The notes beneath the pieces were generated by a model. The model saw only the letters and a program-made list of their open reading frames with translations, was not told the origin of the DNA and ran no database searches. Positions 36,326-45,465 of a stretch of DNA of 64,000 nt are shown in pieces (the first letter of the stretch is position 1; the number at the start of each line of letters is the position of its first letter). The position numbers and the translations under genes are program-made. This DNA is from UBA4722 sp044221135 (GTDB lineage: Bacteria > Pseudomonadota > Gammaproteobacteria > DSM-16500): NCBI GenBank assembly GCA_044221135.1, contig JBGAPT010000002.1, positions 1 to 64,000 of the forward strand, read 5' to 3'.

Positions 36326-36947
36326 ACAGCTTAGTACCCTGAACGCTTACACAAAATCTTGCGATCTGCGCCAAGATGTTCGCCGTTGCTCGATTCGCTG
36401 CAACAACACCACCGTATGGCGTGTTTTCTGGTGCAGCTTCAATGACTGTAAATTGCTTAGCCGCAACCACCTGATTGCTCGCTGATTTGATGAGCTGCAC
36501 CCGCAACGTGATAATAACATCACTGGAATGCGCAAAAAACCGCTGCTCGAATTGAAGCAATTGCATATTCAACACATAGTCATAATAACCTATCGAAGAA
36601 GCTGAACTGACCGCATAAAAATAATGAGTATTTTGTAACGTTTGAGCAAGCAATGATTGCAACATCTGCGCAGGTGTAACTGCCCAACTGCTTTTAGAAA
36701 AATAAGCCACTTGATAAGGTTGTGTTGAATAAGCCATTCGCGTTGTATTATAAATTTGAATAGCCTCAGGTTGCATGACCATTAACGTAATGCGATGCGC
36801 GGGTTTTTTAGTAGCAAGGCGCGGCAGCGTGTTTATTACATAAGTATTTGTTTGTTCCATTTTCACAGGCGAAAAAACCGAACAAGCCGCCAATAAAAAC
36901 GGAATAAATAAAACGAATATTTTATTTTTGATTAGACCAATACGCAT
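36324..36947 (-). CDS. ABC transport auxiliary lipoprotein (PqiC/YmbA-like)
   Basis: 207 aa with a lipobox LAAC (cysteine 22) and then an ABC_trans_aux-like domain (YVINTLPRL, QMLQSLLAQTL, YDYVLNMQLLQFEQRF, RVQLIKSASNQVVAAKQF, IARFCVS). Such lipoproteins accompany MCE-domain lipid transporters and probably anchor the bridge at the outer membrane. The start is 1 bp after the MCE gene stop, so it closes the Mla-like operon. Confidence 0.85.
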   Translation of the reverse strand: MRIGLIKNKIFVLFIPFLLAACSVFSPVKMEQTNTYVINTLPRLATKKPAHRITLMVMQPEAIQIYNTTRMAYSTQPYQVAYFSKSSWAVTPAQMLQSLLAQTLQNTHYFYAVSSASSIGYYDYVLNMQLLQFEQRFFAHSSDVIITLRVQLIKSASNQVVAAKQFTVIEAAPENTPYGGVVAANRATANILAQIARFCVSVQGTKL

Positions 36948-37706
36948 TTATTTTTCTCCTGGACCTAACATGTTGGGTTGTGCACCACGAATTAACACTG
37001 CTGGATTTTGTTTTATCTCCCCTGATACACCCACCAGATTACGTGTAATAACACTCAGATTAGACATAGCCTGATTTGCTGCAGGCAATGTTTGTGTCGT
37101 AATCACTTGCATTGCACTGCGACTTTCTTGCAAAAGCTGAGGCATAGATCGTGTTGTAGCTTGCATGTTTTGTAAAATTTGCTTAATAGAACGCAAATTT
37201 TGTTGGTCCAGCAGTGATTGAATAGATACGCTGACTTGATGCAAACTTTCATTTAATTCAGTCAGTGCCGTATCAAAACGCACCAACAATGAAGGCGATG
37301 TATTAATCACGGGATATGGTTGCCCTGGTAACGCTTTTAATGGTCTTGTGTCTGTCCCTTTATCAATTAAGGAGAGATAACCGATACCTGTCAGACCTTT
37401 CATATTGAGCGTTGCATGCGTCCCTAGCGTGACTGGTGTATTATTTTTTACATTCAACAACAAGGTAACGACTTGCGGATCACTTTGACTTATTTCAATG
37501 CTCTTGACTGACCCCACACTCACACCATTAAACTCAACTGCCGAATCCACACCCAGTCCATTCACAGACTCTCTCATGAATACTTGATAATTGGTATATT
37601 GTTCTATAGAAAAACCGGCGGAAAGCCAAATGATAGTCATTGTGATAGCCGCAACTAACACAATCACAAATGCGCCTACTGCTGTATAATTAATGTTAGT
37701 TTCCAT
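36948..37706 (-). CDS. MCE domain protein (MlaD-like substrate-binding subunit)
   Basis: 252 aa. One N-terminal membrane helix (AVGAFVIVLVAAITMTIIWL), then the MCE domain (residues about 40-115, with NGLGVDSAVEFNGVSVGSVKSIEI), then a long helical tail of polar residues. MCE proteins form hexamer rings in the periplasm that carry phospholipids. It lies in the operon after the ATPase, separated by 144 bp that hold a palindromic repeat. ATG 37706. Confidence 0.88.
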   Translation of the reverse strand: METNINYTAVGAFVIVLVAAITMTIIWLSAGFSIEQYTNYQVFMRESVNGLGVDSAVEFNGVSVGSVKSIEISQSDPQVVTLLLNVKNNTPVTLGTHATLNMKGLTGIGYLSLIDKGTDTRPLKALPGQPYPVINTSPSLLVRFDTALTELNESLHQVSVSIQSLLDQQNLRSIKQILQNMQATTRSMPQLLQESRSAMQVITTQTLPAANQAMSNLSVITRNLVGVSGEIKQNPAVLIRGAQPNMLGPGEK

Positions 37707-37722
37707 TTCATCATAAATCCTT

Positions 37723-37864
37723 CAGCGGTTCCCGCTGACATTACGCGATAGGAGATTCTTAAGAGGGAGAATCGCGATTCTCCCTCTTAAGTGCAAGCAC
37801 AAGCTTTTTTTGTGCTTAGCATATAAACAAGAAAGGAGTTCCCGCACTTTTTAGCGGGAATCCC
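37723..37864 (-). repeat. Composite palindromic element, copy A (minus orientation)
   Basis: Centred on a perfect 34-bp palindrome (37758-37791, CTTAAGAGGGAGAATCGC and its complement), with a CAGCGGTTCCCGCTG hairpin at one end and a GTTCCCGC...GCGGGAA hairpin at the other. The same parts recur at 45250, 58187 and 62567. It lies inside the Mla-like operon and overlaps the end of the ATPase gene: the last residues and stop of that gene come from the element. Confidence 0.85.
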
Positions 37865-38630
37865 TGTAGATCTTCTGTGTGATACGTCCCCGCGCTCCAC
37901 TGAAAAAGGCCTGTATAAGTGGATGCGGGTTTTTCACTAACGACGCCATCGCCTCTATACATAACACTTTTCCTTCACCTAGAAAAGCCACGCGATTCGT
38001 CACATGCCACAAACTATCTAAATCGTGAGTCACCATCACAATGGTCAAACCCATCGTCTTTTGTAAGTTTAATATTAATTCATCAAATGCGCCCGCACTA
38101 TCTGGATCTAACCCTGATGTTGGCTCATCCAAAAAAAGTAATTCGGGATCAAGGACAATGGCACGAGCAATACCTGCTCGCTTTTGCATACCCCCACTTA
38201 ATTCTGCGGGGTATTTTATAGCGGCATCAATAGGCAAGCCCGCCAATAAAATTTTAAGAATAGCCAACTCATTAATCGTTTTTTCATCGAGCACGGTATG
38301 TTCATGTAAAGGAAAAGCAGTATTTTCTTGCACAGTCAGAGAGCTAAATAATGCATTTTGTTGAAATAAAACTCCCCAACGTTTTTGCACTTCCAATAAA
38401 GTGGCAGGCGAGGCCGTTGTTAATTCATGATTAAATATACGAACAGATCCAGAATGCGGTTTTTGTAACATCAACATTTCACGCAAAAGAGTCGTTTTAC
38501 CTGAACCACTACCGCCAACAATAGCTACTATTTCACCTCGGTTCACAGAAAAATTTAAGTTTTTATGCACCCATGCTCCACCGAGTTTAATGCTGATATC
38601 TTTTACCTCGATGATAGGTTGTTCCGTCAT
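37851..38630 (-). CDS. ABC transporter ATPase (MlaF-like)
   Basis: 259 aa. Walker A GGSGSGKTTLL, signature LSGGMQKRAGIARAI, and Walker B LLFLDEPTSGLDP are intact; the GGMQKR form of the signature fits the MlaF family. It powers phospholipid transport with the permease and MCE subunits. The start overlaps the permease stop by 4 bp (ATGA). The last few residues (YRDSR) lie in the repeat element and may not be original. Confidence 0.92.
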   Translation of the reverse strand: MTEQPIIEVKDISIKLGGAWVHKNLNFSVNRGEIVAIVGGSGSGKTTLLREMLMLQKPHSGSVRIFNHELTTASPATLLEVQKRWGVLFQQNALFSSLTVQENTAFPLHEHTVLDEKTINELAILKILLAGLPIDAAIKYPAELSGGMQKRAGIARAIVLDPELLFLDEPTSGLDPDSAGAFDELILNLQKTMGLTIVMVTHDLDSLWHVTNRVAFLGEGKVLCIEAMASLVKNPHPLIQAFFSGARGRITQKIYRDSR

Positions 38631-39745
38631 AACTTTAATCGACTAAAGATAATAGAAAAAATCGCATCGGCAACAATGATAAAAAAGATGGCGAGCACTA
38701 CACTGCGAGTTGTTTGTTTTCCTACACTATCAGAACCCCTTTTCACCTTCATCCCTTCAAAACAGCCAATGCTACCAATCAGCAAAGCAAATACAGGCGC
38801 TTTGCCTAATCCAATCAAGAAGGCACGCATCGGGATCTCCATTTGAAAACGATGTAAAAAATCATACGCTGCCACACCCAGCATATTATTCGCCATCAAC
38901 ATTCCACCCAACACCCCGAATATATCAGCCCACATCGTTAACAAGGGCAGAGCAATAAAAAGACCTAGCAAGCGCGGCAGCAAGAGTAATTGCCCAGGTG
39001 TCACCCCCATGGTATTCAATGCATCAATTTCTTGATTCAGTTTCATTGTCCCTAACTGAGCGGTAAAAGCAGAGCCAGTTCTGCCAGCAACCATAATAGC
39101 TGTAATCAAAGGGCCAAATTCACGTAAAACAGATAATCCAAGTAAATTAACAATAAAGACATTGGCGCCATAATTACGTAACTGATTTCCCATTTGATAT
39201 GAAATAACCACACCGATCATAAAAGATAATAATGCAATAATAGGCAATGCCTGAAGCCCTGTTTTATCAATGACCGCAGCAAGCTCATTCCAACGCCAAT
39301 TTTTAGGGTGAAAAATGCCGCGCATAAACTCAAAAGCTAATTCACCTGTAAAACTCAAAAAATCTCTCAACTCAATCAACTGTTGAATCGTCGCTCGCCC
39401 CGAACGTTCCAGGATGCCATGGCGTTTAATAACAGGGAGTTCAGATGCCTCTGCAGCACCTGTTGCAACCAGTGCGAGCAGTTCTTGCGCTTGTTCAGAA
39501 AAACGCTGTAATTGAGTTTTTAATCTGTTCGAGCAAATTTCTTTCAGTGAATGATTGAGTAACCACGCACCTGCCGTATCCATTTTAGTCACTGCGTGGC
39601 CATCTATAGCCAATGTACCCTGCTTAGGCCAAATAATTTTTTTTAAATCCATTTTGATTTTAGCAAGATTTTCTAAATTCCATTCACCACGGCAAATTAA
39701 CCGTGACGACTCTGGATCTAAAAAAACAAGCGCTTGCGCATTCAT
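38627..39745 (-). CDS. MlaE-type permease with fused N-terminal STAS domain
   Basis: 372 aa. Residues 1 to about 100 form a STAS-like domain (LAIDGHAVTKMDTAGAWLL), equal to the separate E. coli MlaB. The rest is the MlaE permease with GRTGSAFTAQLGTMKLNQEIDALNTM, its hallmark, and about five membrane helices. First gene of the operon permease-ATPase-MCE-lipoprotein. Start ATG 39745. The fusion is a known variant in several gammaproteobacteria. Confidence 0.92.
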   Translation of the reverse strand: MNAQALVFLDPESSRLICRGEWNLENLAKIKMDLKKIIWPKQGTLAIDGHAVTKMDTAGAWLLNHSLKEICSNRLKTQLQRFSEQAQELLALVATGAAEASELPVIKRHGILERSGRATIQQLIELRDFLSFTGELAFEFMRGIFHPKNWRWNELAAVIDKTGLQALPIIALLSFMIGVVISYQMGNQLRNYGANVFIVNLLGLSVLREFGPLITAIMVAGRTGSAFTAQLGTMKLNQEIDALNTMGVTPGQLLLLPRLLGLFIALPLLTMWADIFGVLGGMLMANNMLGVAAYDFLHRFQMEIPMRAFLIGLGKAPVFALLIGSIGCFEGMKVKRGSDSVGKQTTRSVVLAIFFIIVADAIFSIIFSRLKL

Positions 39746-39788
39746 AGCTAAGACTCTACTTCACAATCTACTACTGCGCAAGTTACTT

Positions 39789-41087
39789 TTAAATATTCCA
39801 AACCAACTGAGCACCTGCCAGATTAATACTTGTATTAACGTGACCACTTGTGGCAACAGCCGTGACTGGATTTGTTAAACCAATATTCTTTTGCTTCACA
39901 AAGACATGGCCGTAAACCAAATCAAGCATTAATTGTTTATTGATTTTATAACGTGCACCAATTTGAAATCCTAATTTATCACCATCAGGGAAATTCACAT
40001 CACGATCATTACTATTAGTAGGGGTAGGCTCGTATTTAACATTCGCACGCAACATCCATTGCTGATTTAATTGGTAGTGCATACCCAAACCCCAATCCAC
40101 CGTATTTTTCATATTTTGAGGAGAGGATGCATCTACCAATCTTGGGCTAGGAGGAACAGCAGCCGTAATAGATTGGTAATTGTGTGCATTATAGGCATTA
40201 ACAATACCCCATTGATCATATGCCACCGTACCCATCATCGCGAAATTAGGCGTCATATCATGGTAAACACTGAAAGAAGTTGTAGGAGGAAGCGGAATAT
40301 TCACTTTAAACTGGTTCGTTTCAAAAGATGAGCCACTAAAGAATGGACTGCCGCTTAAATCAAAACTGCTATATCCCTTCAGATGCATCACAATTCTTGA
40401 ACGATAATTTAAACCAAATCGTGTTGTATCATTTAAACGAAATAATAATCCCGCATGCCAGCCCTCATCCCAACTACCTGCAGAGTATCTAGACAATGAG
40501 TCTATAGACGTTGTAAGAGGTTGAGTAAAAGCTGCATTTGTGCTTTGTACAGAAAAATAATGGAAGTCAGGTCCTAATCCCACAGACCATTGATCGTTAA
40601 ATTTCATCGCTAAACTAGGCGCAACATCAATTGTTTTAGTATAAAGCCGTATTAAATTATAACGTAAAAATGTATTACCATAATCTTCCATCAATCCCCA
40701 TGCGGGTACAATACTGATACCAGCCGCCCAACGTTCTTTAAACGGGTAAACATAATGTATCGCTGGAAGAAATGCATTGGGGTAAGAATTAGCTATTCCC
40801 GTACTAGGCGCTGCGCCAGACGGAGTGACTGTTCCTGAAAATTTAGTGTGCTGATAAATTTCAATCCCTGACAAAGCAAGCTGTTGCGGCAAATACACCA
40901 AACCCGCAGAGTTATACCAGTTTGTACCTGCATCTTCGACCACTGCCGCATCACCTGAATCTGCTAGCGTCGCAGCACTTTGAAATTCCATCTTATAGCC
41001 AGCGGCATTCGATTGAGTCGACCAGGCTGTCATTAGCCCTAGTACACAAGAACCTACTATTTTTTTATTAATCCCTTTCATTTTCAT
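39789..41087 (-). CDS. FadL family outer-membrane transporter
   Basis: 432 aa with a signal peptide (cut after SNA). The mature N-terminus AGYKMEFQSAATLADSGDAAVVEDAGTNWYNSAGL type segment is the FadL plug/hatch, and the rest is a beta-barrel of aromatic-rich strands ending in AGAQLVWNI. FadL proteins let long-chain fatty acids or other hydrophobic molecules cross the outer membrane. ATG 41087 follows AGGGAG. It precedes the Mla-like operon in the same direction by 43 bp and could be co-transcribed with it. Confidence 0.88.
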   Translation of the reverse strand: MKMKGINKKIVGSCVLGLMTAWSTQSNAAGYKMEFQSAATLADSGDAAVVEDAGTNWYNSAGLVYLPQQLALSGIEIYQHTKFSGTVTPSGAAPSTGIANSYPNAFLPAIHYVYPFKERWAAGISIVPAWGLMEDYGNTFLRYNLIRLYTKTIDVAPSLAMKFNDQWSVGLGPDFHYFSVQSTNAAFTQPLTTSIDSLSRYSAGSWDEGWHAGLLFRLNDTTRFGLNYRSRIVMHLKGYSSFDLSGSPFFSGSSFETNQFKVNIPLPPTTSFSVYHDMTPNFAMMGTVAYDQWGIVNAYNAHNYQSITAAVPPSPRLVDASSPQNMKNTVDWGLGMHYQLNQQWMLRANVKYEPTPTNSNDRDVNFPDGDKLGFQIGARYKINKQLMLDLVYGHVFVKQKNIGLTNPVTAVATSGHVNTSINLAGAQLVWNI

Positions 41088-41111
41088 GTGCTCTCCCTAG
41101 TCAATAACAAA

Positions 41112-43079
41112 TTACTCTGCGATCGGATGAGATACTGTCTCGCGTGAAGTTAACAATAGCTGAGTAAACGCACTCACGTCAACAGGCTTGCTAAAGTAGT
41201 ATCCTTGTATAAAGTGACATCCTTTCTTACGCAAAAATTCTAATTGCTCCTCGGTTTCAACACCTTCTGCCAGCACATTGATACCTAACTCTTTCGCCAT
41301 TGCTATAATAGCTGAAACAATAGTAATGCTATCTGCACTTGCTGGAATGTCTCGGATGAATGATTGATCGATTTTCAATTTATCAATCGCAAAACGTTTT
41401 AAATAACTTAATCCGGAATAGCCTGTTCCAAAGTCATCTACAGACAAACTCAAGCCCCTTTGTTTGAATTCTTTCAACAAATTAGTAATCATTTCATCTA
41501 AAATAGCTGTTTCAGTAATCTCGAGCTCAAGATAACGCGGACTAAAATCAGTCATTGTCAGAATACGGTCAATTGTTCCTATAAAATTAGGCTGCCGTAA
41601 TTGCTTTTCCGCTAAATTAACCGCCACTTTGAGCGAAGAAAAACCCATTTGATGCCAAAGACGAGTCTGAGTACACGCTTCTCTCAATACCCATTCACCA
41701 ATAGGTACAATCAAACCTGTTTCTTCTGCAAGTGGGATAAAATTGACGGGAGAGATGAAACCTTGCTGTGGATGTTTCCAGCGCAGCAATGCTTCCATCC
41801 CTGAAATTACATTAGTCTTTAGATCAATCAATGGCTGATAATACACTTCAAATTCATTATTTTTCAGTGCAGAATGTAAGTCCGTTTCTAACTGTAATTG
41901 TTTGGGGACTTGTGCATTAATTTCTGCTCTGTAAAATTCTACGCAATTACCCCCAAATTGTTTCGCTTTTAGCATGGCAGCGTCCGCATTAGTCAATAAT
42001 GCTTGAATATCCTCACTATCTTTGCGATAAATGCTTACACCCATACTAGCTGTTAACTTAACACCTCTTTTTTCTAAATAGAAAGGTTCGTCTAATACAG
42101 AAAAAAGCGATTTTATTTTATTCTCTGCTTCATCCGCCAAAAGCGGCACTATCAGAATGTTAAAGGTATCTTTGCGTGATATGGTAATAATGTAACGCGT
42201 TTTTTCATTCTTTCTTTTAGCTGCCTGTAAAGCAAAATCATTTAATCGTCCTGTCACATGTTGAATAATAGAGTCACCGACTTGCAAACCCAAACTATCG
42301 TTAATGATTTCCATACGATTTAATGAAAAACAAACTACTGCAAACGTGTCTTTAGAGTTTTTTACAGTATTCATTGCTGATTCTATGTATTGCGGTAACA
42401 GACGCTGGTTTGGTAAATCCGTTAATAAATCATGATTTGCCTGATAACTCACTAACATATTTTCTAATTTTAATTTAATAGAATCGATAAACCACTGCGT
42501 GCTGCGTTTATTGATACCACACAAAAACCCTAAATAAAGTACAGAAAGACCTGCCAGCATATTATAAAAAAAAGTGCCTTTTAAGAGATTCCACACAATG
42601 AAGGGCACGATGATTAACGATAAAGTCAAAATACAGAGTTTTAAGTACCCTATAGTACCCGTAGCATAACCCGGTGTGAGAAGAAACAAGGCAATAAAAG
42701 CAATGTATTGGCTCAATAGATTATCTGTTGGAATGAGAAAAACACAAACTCCCCACAGTGACGCACAAATTGACATATTAGTGGCGTAAGCAAACAACCA
42801 CGAGTCCGAGCTGATTTTAGTTTTATAGCGGCTATAAACAAAAAATAATGAAGTCAGTGACAACAATCCCAAATTATAAACTACGAACCAAGCGACTAGC
42901 GGATAGAAGGGTGTATGTTTATAAAAGTTAATAAAAATAGCAATACCAAGAGGAATACCGACAATCGTTCCAGGCAAACAACCTTGATAAAGATGCTCGA
43001 TTAGCTCAGCTTTAACTTGCTGGCTAACCTGATCTCTTTCTTCTTTTGAGATTTGCCTATCGTTGACAACTATTTCCAT
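41112..43079 (-). CDS. Membrane EAL-domain protein (c-di-GMP phosphodiesterase) with degenerate GGDEF
   Basis: 655 aa. Several membrane helices fill the first 200 residues. The GGDEF domain (residues about 220-380) has SRKDTF where GGDEF should be, so it cannot make c-di-GMP. The EAL domain (about 395-640) keeps MEALLRW, ELEITETA, SVDDFGTGYSGL, KLKIDQSF and AEGVET, so it should hydrolyse c-di-GMP. It follows the decarboxylase fusion by 16 bp and is probably co-transcribed. Confidence 0.9.
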   Translation of the reverse strand: MEIVVNDRQISKEERDQVSQQVKAELIEHLYQGCLPGTIVGIPLGIAIFINFYKHTPFYPLVAWFVVYNLGLLSLTSLFFVYSRYKTKISSDSWLFAYATNMSICASLWGVCVFLIPTDNLLSQYIAFIALFLLTPGYATGTIGYLKLCILTLSLIIVPFIVWNLLKGTFFYNMLAGLSVLYLGFLCGINKRSTQWFIDSIKLKLENMLVSYQANHDLLTDLPNQRLLPQYIESAMNTVKNSKDTFAVVCFSLNRMEIINDSLGLQVGDSIIQHVTGRLNDFALQAAKRKNEKTRYIITISRKDTFNILIVPLLADEAENKIKSLFSVLDEPFYLEKRGVKLTASMGVSIYRKDSEDIQALLTNADAAMLKAKQFGGNCVEFYRAEINAQVPKQLQLETDLHSALKNNEFEVYYQPLIDLKTNVISGMEALLRWKHPQQGFISPVNFIPLAEETGLIVPIGEWVLREACTQTRLWHQMGFSSLKVAVNLAEKQLRQPNFIGTIDRILTMTDFSPRYLELEITETAILDEMITNLLKEFKQRGLSLSVDDFGTGYSGLSYLKRFAIDKLKIDQSFIRDIPASADSITIVSAIIAMAKELGINVLAEGVETEEQLEFLRKKGCHFIQGYYFSKPVDVSAFTQLLLTSRETVSHPIAE

Positions 43080-43095
43080 ATCGTTTTCACATCCT

Positions 43096-45216
43096 CTATG
43101 AAACTTTTGTCGTTACTGAATAACAAGCTGGAAGTGAATCCATTTCCACGCCTGGCTTGATAGCAATAATGTAAGCAGAAGCTTTGCCATGCAAGCCCTG
43201 AAAAGGTTTTTGGCCATCATAGGTAAAACTATTATAATCAATAATATTACATAATTCATATGTTTTATAATGATGCAGGATTTTTTCGCTGATCTCATTG
43301 GTAAATTCAGTATAGCCAAATTCATATCCCTTACGCATACAGATAGTGGCACAAGCCATACCTATTGCTGTTGATAAGCCTTTTCCTCTGGTTTCTGCAT
43401 TCACTATTGCAATCCAAATATGCGCAATTTTTCCTTTAAGAAATGTTTTGCCTGCCAAAAAGGGTTCGGAAAGACGATCTAATAACATAACAATGGGCTT
43501 CAGTTTAGGATATTGTGCAAGATTGGACTTAAATGGATTAGCAATATCTTCTGCAAGCACGCAAGCAATAACATGATTGCGAGAATCAATAGCAACCACG
43601 CTCATCCCTTCTTTTACTGCTTTTTGCACAACTTCTCTCGCAAAAGCTTCATAATCATTGTACTTAATGTTTAGATGTTTAGTGATAGGCTCACTATCAC
43701 AAAAAGATTTTGTAAAAAGATCAATGGTTGACTTCTGATGATCCACCGTTAACGTACATATAGTGTACTCTGGCTTAGTTACATTCATCGTCTTCTCCCT
43801 GTCAAGTTGTAAATCATTAATGAACTGGTCAATCAATCTCTTTGTTACATTAGACAATACACAGATAGTTGCAGTTTCTCCTCGCAACATTAATTGATAT
43901 TTTTTAGCTAATGCAAGTGATGGTTTAGAAAAAATAACATTAAAATTATAGGGGTATTGAACATGTTCAGGTCCTAAAATTTTCGCCAGCTGTTCATATA
44001 AATATTTTGCATTTTCTATATTTTCAATCACCATTCCTTGCAATTTTTTAGCATTTTTATCCATCTCTAAAATACAAAGAGCATTATAAAACATTAGGAC
44101 ATTTAAACCGGAACGTGAACCTGTCACGGTTGAATCAATAATATTACCTACATACTCAACGCTTCGCTCCGCTTTCTCAAAAGCTTTTTCAAAAAACGAC
44201 CGTCTAGCAAGAATAATTCCGCAGGGCTGTGACAAACCTAAATATTTATGCGCTGAGAAAGCCAATGTGTTCACACCCAACTCTTCAAAGTAATTTTTAA
44301 TCTCTCCAAATGGTTTCAATACAGGCAACACAAAGCCTGTTAATGCGCCATCCATATGAATACTAAAATTAGGTCTTGGTTGCATTTCTTCTAATATTTT
44401 TTTTACATTCGGAATATCATCAATACTGCCTGTAATGGTAGTTCCAATATTACAGACAACAATAACTGGGCTATAGGGATGTGCAGAAAGATTCAGAATA
44501 AGTTCTTTTTTAAAACTATCAAGATTGATTGATCCATTAGGGTTAGCTTGAATAGGTCTTATATTGAGATGGAGTATTTCTGCTATTTTAGGCACAGAAT
44601 AATGCGTATGATCTTTTGTAAAAAATACAGTTGGTGTTAATAACTGCTGCATAACATTTTTATTATCTACAATCACATTTCGAATATCGAGAATTTTTCT
44701 CAAATATATTGTACTGTTAAGGTAATCATTATTAGGTATTTTAGCAAGTTCAACGAGCAAATCTTGCTCTTCTTTCATATGTAATTTCAACGTATCATCT
44801 GTCTTCAATAATATAGGCATAGCACGATTAATCAAATAGCGCTTGGACCACCAAATACCAGCAAAGTTACCTTCTGTTCCACCGGTCGTGACATAACCTC
44901 TTGCATCATCTTTAGCAAGACCATAAAATTTTTCTAAAATCCTAATCAGCATTCTTTCATGTCTTTTCACTTCCATTAAAGATGTTTCAGAATCTTTAAA
45001 AGGATCGCCTACATTATTCAACAAAATATTAGCCAGCGAGCCGTGATTGATCCCAAAAACTTTATTACTAATAATGCCCACATGCGTTAGCAGTGAAACG
45101 GGATATCCTAATTTATGACGAGCTAACCGTTTGACACGATGAAGAAGTACCTTGAAGGAATGCACGCGTTTGTTCATATGGCTAGAGCGGTTATCCGGAA
45201 TCTTTTTTTTAATCAT
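43096..45216 (-). CDS. PLP-dependent decarboxylase (histidine decarboxylase-like) fused to a GNAT domain
   Basis: 706 aa. Residues about 50-430 resemble bacterial PLP histidine decarboxylase and plant serine decarboxylase: GYVTTGGTEGNFAG, KDHTHYSVPKIAEIL, CNIGTTITGSIDDI, HMDGALTGFVLPV, FSAHKYLGLSQPCGII with PLP lysine K324, and TVTGSRSGLNVLMFY. Residues about 480-690 are a GNAT acetyltransferase-like domain with IAIVNAETRGKGLSTAIG. A decarboxylase plus acetyltransferase suggests making and acetylating an amine, but the substrate is not known and the GNAT may be regulatory. Start ATG 45216 has a weak ribosome site; an ATG at 45177 is possible. Confidence 0.8.
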   Translation of the reverse strand: MIKKKIPDNRSSHMNKRVHSFKVLLHRVKRLARHKLGYPVSLLTHVGIISNKVFGINHGSLANILLNNVGDPFKDSETSLMEVKRHERMLIRILEKFYGLAKDDARGYVTTGGTEGNFAGIWWSKRYLINRAMPILLKTDDTLKLHMKEEQDLLVELAKIPNNDYLNSTIYLRKILDIRNVIVDNKNVMQQLLTPTVFFTKDHTHYSVPKIAEILHLNIRPIQANPNGSINLDSFKKELILNLSAHPYSPVIVVCNIGTTITGSIDDIPNVKKILEEMQPRPNFSIHMDGALTGFVLPVLKPFGEIKNYFEELGVNTLAFSAHKYLGLSQPCGIILARRSFFEKAFEKAERSVEYVGNIIDSTVTGSRSGLNVLMFYNALCILEMDKNAKKLQGMVIENIENAKYLYEQLAKILGPEHVQYPYNFNVIFSKPSLALAKKYQLMLRGETATICVLSNVTKRLIDQFINDLQLDREKTMNVTKPEYTICTLTVDHQKSTIDLFTKSFCDSEPITKHLNIKYNDYEAFAREVVQKAVKEGMSVVAIDSRNHVIACVLAEDIANPFKSNLAQYPKLKPIVMLLDRLSEPFLAGKTFLKGKIAHIWIAIVNAETRGKGLSTAIGMACATICMRKGYEFGYTEFTNEISEKILHHYKTYELCNIIDYNSFTYDGQKPFQGLHGKASAYIIAIKPGVEMDSLPACYSVTTKVS

Positions 45217-45249
45217 AGATACCAGCCCAATTTCATCAAAATATCACGA

Positions 45250-45388
45250 GTTCCCGCTGAAAAACGCGGGAGCTCCTTTCTTAGTTTTATGCTGCGCATC
45301 AGCAAAGCTGACGCTTGCACTCAAGGGGGAGAATCACGATTCTCCCCCTTGAGAATCCCCCATCGCGCCATGTCAGCGGAAACCGCTG
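45250..45388 (+). repeat. Composite palindromic element, copy B (full length)
   Basis: Order of parts on the plus strand: GTTCCCGCTGAAAAACGCGGGA hairpin of about 20 bases, CAGCAAAGCTGACGC, a palindrome AAGGGGGAGAATCACGATTC extended by its complement, ATCCCCCATCGCG, and a CAGCGGAAACCGCTG hairpin. It lies upstream of the decarboxylase fusion in the divergent 249-bp spacer. This copy and copy A are the longest. Confidence 0.85.
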
Positions 45389-45465
45389 TCAAAATATATT
45401 TTAGTGCATCAATATAGAGTATCATGTTTCTATACCCGTAGAGTTACCTTCAACAAGGAGGTCAA

